Source of the DNA: Bacillota bacterium
Lineage (GTDB): Bacteria > Bacillota_E > Symbiobacteriia > JAMDAP01
NCBI GenBank assembly: GCA_023484675.1
Contig: JAMDAP010000159.1
Span: 1-5,295, forward strand
Direction: 5' to 3'
Length of the DNA: 5,295 bases
Shown: positions 1 through 4,884 of the stretch, one piece after another
Numbering within the stretch: position 1 is the first letter of the stretch
Layout of the letters: each line of letters starts with the position of its first letter
Made by a program: the position numbers and the translations under genes
Notes under the pieces: model-generated
What the model was told of the DNA's origin: nothing
The model's database searches: none
The model's input: only the letters and a program-made list of their open reading frames with translations

Positions 1-6
1 ATACCA

Positions 7-1266
7 CTAGGCGTTGCCGACGCTTGCCTGGCCGTTGATGTAAACGAGCTGCGAGGCATTGCCGCTGAAGGTGTTGTGGTCGATCGTGTGGTTCTTCTGC
101 CCGCCCTCCGCCAGAAGGGCGTTCTTACCCTGGGCGGCCACCAGACTGTTGTCCTGGAGTTTTACCCCCTCAATGTTACCTGCCAGGTAAACGGCGGCGG
201 CTCCCGCGCCCTTGACCGTGAAACCGTGGCCGGTCTCGCCAATGGTCACGTTGCTTGCTGCCACCTTGATTGCACCCACCCACCCGGTGGACTGGCCATT
301 AATGGTCGTGCTGTCCTTCCCTGCCACCGAGAGAAGCTTCACGCTCTTGTTGATAGTTATATCCTCGTTGTACGTCCCTTCCGCCACGTACACCGTACCG
401 CCATCGGCCACCGCGCCAACGGCAGCCTGGATCGTTTGCTTGGCGTGAGCATTGTCGTTGGCTTTCCCGTCGTTGGCGTCATTGCCCGTAGGACGTACAT
501 AGACCGTCGACGGGGGACCCTCGAGGTCAATCCCGACAGAAGTCCCGCTTTTTAGAGTTATGGTGATCGCATCGAGGAAACCGTTAAACCCCGCCCAGTT
601 TCCTCCTGTGGAGGTCCCCAACTTGATGTATTGGACCGGCTCGTTCCCATAGTCAATATTGGTCTTTTCTCCGCCGTATACAGACCAGTCGACGGTCCCA
701 TTCTGGAGGACCGTAAGGGTCGGACCCCCGTAAATACCGACAGGGCCGTGATTGCTATCATAGAAGACAAGCTGGTTGGTCCCGCTCTCGGTGCGCCAGG
801 TGTTCCATGTGTTCTTGGGGACGTTGTAGTTATTGGAGTATAACGGCTCTGCGGTCAGGCGGTGGCCATACCAGGTATCGTCTCCGTCGGTGACCGGTGC
901 CGTGTAAATCTCCAGCGCAAAATCTACGTTGGCGGTCGTTCCAGCGTTCTTCGTCACGTAAGATATGCTCGCAATGTCACCAACGGTAAACGAGCCGAGA
1001 GTGTCAAAAGGAGACTTGGTTGGATCAATATATAACTCCATTTTGGTGTCCGGTATCGCCTGCCATGAACCGGAACCCCAATAGTGCTCGGCCGTTGAAC
1101 CTCGTGCGTTAACCCCTGGCGAGGCGGCCACAGTACCGTCAAGAACTACGGGCGCCGGGCTGCCCGCCAACGCAGAGGAAGCTAAAAAAGCCGAAAGTAT
1201 TGTGACAACCGTCAGGATAAAAACTGTTTTACTCCGCCCTTTCACCCACCAGTTCACCGTTCCCAT
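7..1266 (-). CDS. Secreted beta-helix (DUF1565-like) surface protein, possibly truncated
   Basis: The 419-residue product starts at an ATG preceded by a purine-rich ribosome binding site (minus-strand AGAGGGGGG, seven bases before the start). Residues 1-34 form a signal peptide: a basic n-region (K9, R11, K13), a hydrophobic core from about 14 to 31, and an ALA|GS cleavage site after residue 34. Residues 35-245 are an all-beta domain rich in aromatic residues, Gly and Thr, which I do not recognise by name. From about 254 a DUF1565 / pectate-lyase-like right-handed beta-helix begins (VYVRPTGNDANDG, then GGTVYVAEGTYNEDITI, then Asn/Gly-rich rungs). The protein is probably exported and attached to the cell surface or a carbohydrate, but no catalytic residues are evident. 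It ends within a helix rung (NGQASVGNA) with no visible cap, SLH repeats or sortase signal. Relatives often continue well beyond this point, so the TAG may be premature. Substrate and function are unknown. Confidence 0.8.
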   Translation of the reverse strand: MGTVNWWVKGRSKTVFILTVVTILSAFLASSALAGSPAPVVLDGTVAASPGVNARGSTAEHYWGSGSWQAIPDTKMELYIDPTKSPFDTLGSFTVGDIASISYVTKNAGTTANVDFALEIYTAPVTDGDDTWYGHRLTAEPLYSNNYNVPKNTWNTWRTESGTNQLVFYDSNHGPVGIYGGPTLTVLQNGTVDWSVYGGEKTNIDYGNEPVQYIKLGTSTGGNWAGFNGFLDAITITLKSGTSVGIDLEGPPSTVYVRPTGNDANDGKANDNAHAKQTIQAAVGAVADGGTVYVAEGTYNEDITINKSVKLLSVAGKDSTTINGQSTGWVGAIKVAASNVTIGETGHGFTVKGAGAAAVYLAGNIEGVKLQDNSLVAAQGKNALLAEGGQKNHTIDHNTFSGNASQLVYINGQASVGNA

Positions 1267-1317
1267 AGCGATTCCCCCCTCTTTTTCGTGACAGATTGTG
1301 GACTAGACGAGTGCGGC

Positions 1318-1870
1318 TTAGCGACCCGCGGCCCGGGAACCGGGCTTATACAACCGCTGCCTGACCAGCCACCTACCTTTGTCGCTCACCAAGAAAACCT
1401 TTCCTTTCTTCCCTAGGTCACAGGCCTTGACCACCTCCTTCGAACCAGTAAACGGTACATCACTAGCCGTGATGCACCGTGGGTGGGTACACCGTTCACT
1501 CTGTCCGATCATGGTGACCAGATACCTCGGTCGAACTTCATCGCTCCACAGGCGGCATGTCCAAGATTTTGGGACATGCTGTCAAAAACGGCAGGATTCC
1601 CGTGGAACTTCTCAGGGCCCACGGGAGCCTCAACCTCACTGAGTTGGTCCAGGCCATGGGCCTTGACCTATCCGAAGGGTGCGAAGCGTGCTTTCACTTT
1701 CCTGCACAAAGCCCAAGTGCCCAACCCGCCTACCCCCTTACCACCAGTTCTCACACTTCAAACTCTGAATGATCACGTTTACGCTCCCAACGCGCAAACG
1801 CTAAAAGGCTCGGTCGCATTTGCTGCGCCTTGCCTCTTTTGCTGAGTTAACAACAGGGCCAGTTTAACTC
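1318..1870 (-). ncRNA. Candidate structured RNA or long mRNA leader (hairpin-rich, unidentified)
   Basis: At least eight inverted repeats lie in about 550 bp: GCCCGG-GAA-CCGGGC (1331-1345); GGTCA/TGACC (1416-1432); a compound hairpin at 1447-1500; CATGTCC/GGACATG (1556-1578); TCCCGTGG/CCACGGGA (1598-1626); GGTC-AGGCC/GGCCT-GACC (1646-1668); AAAAGGC/GCC-T-CTTTT enclosing a second stem (1803-1840); GAGTTAA/TTAACTC (1844-1870). A possible pseudoknot pairs 1690-1694 with 1708-1712 and 1695-1699 with 1715-1719. In the largest hairpin the two imperfect internal positions are A-C mismatches on the plus strand but G-U wobbles on the minus strand, favouring a minus-strand RNA. The hairpins at 1556 and 1598 extend slightly better on the plus strand, so the strand is uncertain. 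As a minus-strand RNA it would lead into the secreted-protein gene. I do not recognise a known riboswitch, tmRNA, RNase P, SRP RNA or rRNA. A decayed mobile element is the main alternative. Confidence 0.3.
1447..1500. repeat. Compound inverted repeat with two alternative pairings
   Basis: The arm 1447-1456 (AGTAAACGGT) pairs with 1491-1500 (ACCGTTCACT), nine of ten positions matching. The segment 1452-1463 also pairs with 1469-1480 over twelve positions (one imperfect) around a five-base loop. The two pairings share the ACGGT at 1452-1456, because CACCGT occurs twice, at 1475-1480 and 1490-1495. They could coexist only in part, or act as alternatives. Both imperfect positions (1450/1497 and 1457/1475) are wobbles if the minus strand is transcribed. 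Confidence 0.7.
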
Positions 1871-1891
1871 CAAAACGTTCAAGCCTATCCG

Positions 1892-1957
1892 AAATTTACG
1901 AAGTACAAAGTTACTATAACGCGTGATGAAACTCGTGCCGGATTTTGGTATGTATAA
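1892..1957 (+). pseudogene. Possible relic of a HicB-like antitoxin N-terminus
   Basis: Read on the plus strand, 1904-1954 translates to YKVTITRDETRAGFWYV followed by TAA. This resembles the first beta-strands of HicB-type antitoxins (typically MKYKV..TRDEDG.WV, followed by a PxLPGC motif). The codon where the start would lie (1898-1900) is ACG rather than ATG, there is no ribosome binding site, and the expected LPGC segment does not follow in any frame. If the resemblance is real, this is a degraded fragment. The stretch is short enough that chance similarity cannot be excluded. Confidence 0.22.
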
Positions 1958-1993
1958 GGCAGTTTTGATCGTCCTCTTTTCCGTCAAATCGAC

Positions 1994-2021
1994 AAAAAAT
2001 CAGGCGGCTTGATGCTGCCCG
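1994..2021 (-). terminator. Terminator-like hairpin on the minus strand
   Basis: On the minus strand CGGGCAGC (2021-2014), loop ATCAA, GCCGCCTG (2008-2001) forms an eight-position stem with one G-U wobble and one A-C mismatch, followed by A and six T (1999-1994). This is the shape of a rho-independent terminator. No minus-strand gene is seen immediately upstream of it. It could stop antisense transcription through rqcH and the toxin-antitoxin genes before the structured region, or it may be fortuitous. Confidence 0.27.
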
Positions 2022-2070
2022 GTGCCGAGTTGGGTCTAGAGACAACGGACTATCCCCTCTGGGTGTCGTG

Positions 2071-2085
2071 CAACGTCAAACGTTG
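2071..2085. repeat. Small perfect hairpin upstream of the antitoxin gene
   Basis: CAACGT-CAA-ACGTTG is a six-base-pair perfect inverted repeat. Its right arm with flanking bases (CGTTGTC, 2081-2087) is also complementary to GACAACG at 2041-2047, so two alternative pairings exist. It lies about 100 bp before the antitoxin start and could be a protein-binding site, or an attenuator if transcription begins upstream. No function can be assigned. Confidence 0.5.
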
Positions 2086-2120
2086 TCGATATCTTCCGTA
2101 AATCGTCCCAACCGCCTTAC

Positions 2121-2201
2121 TTGCTACTAACAGTAAAGTATGCTAGGCTATTGTAAAGCTAACTAAATTGGAGGTAATGCCGTTATGGCCGTTGTAAAGC
2201 T
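2121..2201 (+). promoter_or_regulatory. Candidate promoter and operator repeats of the toxin-antitoxin operon
   Basis: A weak sigma-A-like pair may be TTGCTA (2121-2126) and TAGGCT (2144-2149), with 17 bp between; TATGCT (2139-2144) is another possible -10. More striking are three copies of GTAAAG at 2133, 2153 and 2194. The last two belong to an identical 10-mer, TTGTAAAGCT (2151-2160 and 2192-2201). The spacings of 20 and 41 bp are close to two and four helical turns, which would place the sites on one face of the DNA. AbrB-type antitoxins commonly repress their own operon, so these are candidate operator half-sites. Confidence 0.28.
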
Positions 2202-2424
2202 CTCGAGCAAACGGCAAATCACCTTGCCAGCACAGATCTGCCGCTCGCTCTCCCTTCACAAGGGAGACCATCTAATCTTGGAAATCAAGGATGGCCGCAT
2301 CGTCCTCAGTGCAGCGCCAAAGGATTTTACCGGCTACCTTAAGGGGATTGCAAAAGGGGTGTATGGGAACTCAATCAAGGAAGTCGACGCCTACGTCCAG
2401 AAGGAGCGAGAGACATGGAGGTAA
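2185..2424 (+). CDS. vapB: AbrB/SpoVT-type antitoxin (VapB)
   Basis: The 79-residue protein starts with a swapped-hairpin AbrB DNA-binding domain (about residues 1-45): VVKLSSKRQITLPAQICRSL, then LHKGDHLILEIKDGRIVLSA. The SSK-x-QITLP signature and the KGD turn are the family hallmarks. The C-terminal tail (about 46-79, YLKGIAKGVYGNS...VDAYVQKERE) is amphipathic and would bind and block the toxin. In such systems the antitoxin also represses its own promoter, alone or with the toxin. The ATG is preceded by TTGGAGGT (2168-2175) nine bases before the start. An ATG at 2177 lies in another frame and reaches a stop after six codons, so it is not the start. The gene overlaps the toxin gene by 10 bp, indicating translational coupling. 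No key residue of the DNA-binding domain appears lost. Confidence 0.88.
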   Translation: MAVVKLSSKRQITLPAQICRSLSLHKGDHLILEIKDGRIVLSAAPKDFTGYLKGIAKGVYGNSIKEVDAYVQKERETWR

Positions 2425-2864
2425 AGAGTCTCCTGGACGAAGTCAGAAGGCATCAGGCCATCCTCATTGGTACGAATGTGGTAATTTACTTTTTGGAAGG
2501 CAGCGACGTTTACGGTGAGGCCGCCGAAGGGCTTTTCCGTTTAATTCAATCCGGGGAAGCGCAGGGCCACCTGTCGGTCATCACTGCCGCAGAATTGCTG
2601 GTAAAGCCCATCGAAACCGGTAACACCGAGCTCCAGGAAGCCATCAATACATTCCTGAACTATTTCCCCAACCTGAAGCTGCTAGATGTAACCAAAGAGA
2701 TCGCCATAAAGGCCGCGGAAATACGCGGCACGACTGGCCTGAAGGTACCCGATGCTCTATTGATGGCAACAGCCGTTATCCACAGGTGTGCAGTGGTTGG
2801 CAACGACCTAACCTGTGCCAAAAAGGCCACGGATGCTCCCTACATCTACCTGGCCGGGTTCTGA
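2415..2864 (+). CDS. vapC: PIN-domain toxin (VapC family), first catalytic Asp replaced by Gly
   Basis: The 149-residue PIN-domain protein is the partner of the upstream antitoxin. PIN toxins are Mg/Mn-dependent ribonucleases that usually cleave tRNA or rRNA and stop growth when free of antitoxin. The ATG lies inside the antitoxin gene, with AAGGAG (2401-2406) eight bases upstream. After a short leading helix (residues 1-15) comes the first PIN strand, AILIGTNVVIYFLEG, where the family has (I/L)DTNV: the expected Asp is Gly19 (GGT, 2469-2471). The other acidic residues are in place: E60 (SVITAAELLVKP), D113 (VPDALLMATA) and D131 (VVGNDLTC). The length is usual for this branch, which has an N-terminal extension before the PIN domain. 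Loss of the first Asp should cripple metal binding, so the toxin is probably inactive or weakened although the frame is intact. GAT-to-GGT is a single transition, so a recent mutation or a sequencing error would suffice. Confidence 0.88.
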   Translation: MEVKSLLDEVRRHQAILIGTNVVIYFLEGSDVYGEAAEGLFRLIQSGEAQGHLSVITAAELLVKPIETGNTELQEAINTFLNYFPNLKLLDVTKEIAIKAAEIRGTTGLKVPDALLMATAVIHRCAVVGNDLTCAKKATDAPYIYLAGF

Positions 2865-2919
2865 CTCGGCGTGGCCACATTCTAAATGGACTCGACGCCC
2901 TGGCAGGAGGAATTGAAGC

Positions 2920-4881
2920 GTGCCCTTTGACGGACTGATGCTGACAGCGGTGGTGGCCGAACTGAAATCGAGGCTCATCGGCGGCCGGGTGACGAAGGTC
3001 TACCAACCCAACGCCGCAGAGATAGTGCTATACCTGTACGCCGGTGGCCGTGACCACCGGCTCCTCATCTCCGCCCATCCCCAGCACGCCCGCATCCACC
3101 TTACCAGGTTGGCTGGGGAGAACCCGCCCAGCCCTCCGCCTTTTTGCATGCTCCTGCGCAAGTACCTGGAGGGGACGAAGGTCCTGGAGCTGGAACAGCC
3201 GGCGTGGGAGCGCATCTGCCGGATACGCTTCTCCGGCGTGGACGACCTTGGCCTGCCCGCCGAACGGGTCTTGGTCGCGGAAACAATGGGCAAGTTCAGC
3301 AATGTCATCCTGACCGATAGCTCGGGCCGCATCCTGGACGCCCTGCGCCGGGCAACTTCAGAGACCAACCGCTACCGCGAGGTCTTACCCGGCCGCGGAT
3401 ATGAGCCACCGCCGGCCCAGGACAAGCTCGACCCGCGCGACGAGGAGGCAGTGGCGCGGGCCCTGTTCGCCGAGGCGACAGGTAGCACCGTAGCCCCCGA
3501 GGCTCCAGGCCCCGCACAGCCTCAAAAAGTCTGGCAGGTGCTGCAGCGACTTGTGGCCGGATTCAGTCCCCTAGCGGCCCGGGAGGCGGCCCTGCGGGCG
3601 GGCCTCGACCCGGAAGGCGACCCCGGCCAGACGGCTACCGGTAGAGTGGATGCCGCCGATAGTGGAATCGCAGGTCTCACGGCCCGTATAGCATCGGAGA
3701 CGGCAGGCCTGGCCCGCGCGGCGACCTCGGGAACGGAGGCGCCGACGGCAGTGCTGCAGCCCGACGGGCGGGTGGCGGCCTTCGCCCCTTACCCCCTCCT
3801 GCAGTACCCCGGTTTGCAAAGGCTCACTTTTGCCACAGCCGGTGAACTCCTAGATCAGGTGATGGGGAAGGCGGCCGAGGAGGAGCGTCTCAACCAGGTC
3901 CGGCACTCCCTGAACCAGGTCCTGGATGCGGAACTTGCCCGCAATCGCCGCAAGCTCGCCCTGCAAACGGAAGAACTGCGCGCCGCCGGTAACGCCGACC
4001 AGCTTCGCCGCTACGGCGAACTCCTCACGGCCAACCTCTCCCAGATTCCGCCGCGCGGCGACCGCGTCCACCTGGTGGATTACTACGACCCGGCGGGACG
4101 GGAGGTGGAAATTACTCTGGACCCTTCCTTTTCCCCATCGCAGAACGCCCAGGCTTACTTTCGCAAGTACCAGAAGGCCAAAGCCACCCTTGCCGCCACC
4201 CGGGAACATCACGACCGGACCGTGGACGAAATCCGCTACCTGGAGCAGGTCAAGGCGTCTTTGGAGTCGGCCACCAGCAAGGGCGATCTGGAAGAGATTC
4301 GTCTGGAGCTGGCGGCAGGAGGGTACTTGAAGCACGCCAGAAGCGGTGCGAGGAGCCTGAGCAGATCCGGGGTGCACAGCACGAAGGGGACCCGCAGCGG
4401 TGCGGGAAAAACCGGGGCCAAAGCCGGCCGCAAACCCGGCGTTGGCACCGGCCGAAATGCCCCCACCCGCGTGTTACCTTCGGCGCCGCTTCGCTTTTTG
4501 TCTGGCGACGGCCTCGAAATCCTGGTGGGCAAAAACAATCGCCAGAACGACCAGCTAACCATGAAACAAGCGGGGCCCGAAGACCTCTGGTTTCACACCA
4601 AGGACATCCCCGGGTCCCACGTGATCCTGCGCCTGCCGCCGGGCATCGCGGAACCGCCGCTTACCAGCCTGGAGCAGGCAGCCCTTTTGGCCGCGTACTA
4701 TTCAAAGGCACGCGGCTCGGCCAAGGTGCCCGTGGACTTCACCCGGCGCCGATACGTTCGCAAGCCGCCGGGGGCCAAGCCGGGCATGGTGATTTACGAC
4801 CACCACCGCACCATATATATCACGCCCACCCAGGGTGCCGTTGACGAGTTGAGGCGCTCCGACGCCCATGAGGCTCCATGA
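2920..4881 (+). CDS. rqcH: RqcH / NFACT family ribosome quality-control protein
   Basis: The 653-residue protein is the bacterial homologue of Rqc2/NEMF, often annotated as fibronectin-binding protein A. In Bacillus subtilis RqcH binds 50S subunits carrying peptidyl-tRNA and recruits tRNA-Ala to add alanine tails that mark the chain for degradation. NFACT-N opens with the classic PFDGLMLTAVVAEL and GGRVTKVYQP; a helix-hairpin-helix part follows at about 175-235, a long coiled coil at about 310-465, and NFACT-R at about 523-640 (GKNNRQNDQLT, DLWFHTKDIPGSHVIL, KPPGAKPGMVIY). Residues 97-98 are Glu-Arg where B. subtilis RqcH has the functionally essential Asp-Arg. The protein is longer than the usual 570-590 residues, mainly through an Ala/Gly-rich stretch at about 230-280 and a basic Gly/Ser/Arg linker at about 471-522. 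The GTG start has AGGAGG (2905-2910) nine bases upstream and matches the family N-terminus. It lies 55 bp after the toxin gene on the same strand and converges with pyrE. It acts in the cytoplasm on ribosomes. Confidence 0.95.
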   Translation: MPFDGLMLTAVVAELKSRLIGGRVTKVYQPNAAEIVLYLYAGGRDHRLLISAHPQHARIHLTRLAGENPPSPPPFCMLLRKYLEGTKVLELEQPAWERICRIRFSGVDDLGLPAERVLVAETMGKFSNVILTDSSGRILDALRRATSETNRYREVLPGRGYEPPPAQDKLDPRDEEAVARALFAEATGSTVAPEAPGPAQPQKVWQVLQRLVAGFSPLAAREAALRAGLDPEGDPGQTATGRVDAADSGIAGLTARIASETAGLARAATSGTEAPTAVLQPDGRVAAFAPYPLLQYPGLQRLTFATAGELLDQVMGKAAEEERLNQVRHSLNQVLDAELARNRRKLALQTEELRAAGNADQLRRYGELLTANLSQIPPRGDRVHLVDYYDPAGREVEITLDPSFSPSQNAQAYFRKYQKAKATLAATREHHDRTVDEIRYLEQVKASLESATSKGDLEEIRLELAAGGYLKHARSGARSLSRSGVHSTKGTRSGAGKTGAKAGRKPGVGTGRNAPTRVLPSAPLRFLSGDGLEILVGKNNRQNDQLTMKQAGPEDLWFHTKDIPGSHVILRLPPGIAEPPLTSLEQAALLAAYYSKARGSAKVPVDFTRRRYVRKPPGAKPGMVIYDHHRTIYITPTQGAVDELRRSDAHEAP

Positions 4882-4884
4882 GTC

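Larger units (their letters stand above)
1267..2184. other. 918-bp intergenic region without a convincing gene
   Basis: No reading frame here shows a recognisable protein family, and the longer open frames lack a well-placed ribosome binding site. What can be seen, from left to right: the ribosome binding site and leader of the minus-strand secreted-protein gene (1274-1282), a dense series of inverted repeats (about 1331-1870), a short HicB-like translation ended by a stop (1892-1957), a terminator-like hairpin on the minus strand (1994-2021), a small perfect hairpin (2071-2085), and direct repeats before the antitoxin gene (2133-2201). The right part from about 1860 is more AT-rich than the GC-rich left part, suggesting a patchwork origin. 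Confidence 0.7.

Noticed and set aside
76..555. Plus-strand open frame of 159 codons opposite the secreted-protein gene
   Set aside because: A shadow frame; the minus strand has a clear signal peptide, ribosome binding site and beta-helix repeats.
1318..1512. Minus-strand open frame of 64 codons (ends ...KGKVFLVSDKGRWLV...)
   Set aside because: No recognisable family and only a distant, weak ribosome binding site. It lies over the inverted repeats and the frame upstream of its ATG is soon closed by stops. Kept only as a possible pseudogene fragment.
1557..1772. Plus-strand open frame of 71 codons (MSKILGHAVKNGRIPVELL...)
   Set aside because: The first 45 residues look protein-like, but there is no proper ribosome binding site, the rest is Pro/Ser-rich and unlike a fold, and three strong hairpins lie within it. 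Not supported as a gene.
1483..1845. Plus-strand open frame of 120 codons
   Set aside because: Composition (Pro, Ser, Trp, Cys) is that of a non-coding frame, there is no ribosome binding site, and no family resemblance.
1300..1870. Fragment of 16S/23S rRNA, tmRNA, RNase P RNA or a common riboswitch
   Set aside because: None of the conserved cores I know (for example the tmRNA 5' end, T-box GGTGG element, cobalamin box, SRP loop) is present on either strand.
2865..2919. Terminator between the toxin gene and rqcH
   Set aside because: A GGCGT/ACGCC inverted repeat is present but the stem is short, the loop long, and no T-run follows.
3850..4377. Minus-strand open frame of 175 codons opposite the rqcH coiled coil
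   Set aside because: A shadow of the strongly supported plus-strand rqcH gene; GC-rich coding sequence often leaves the opposite frame open.
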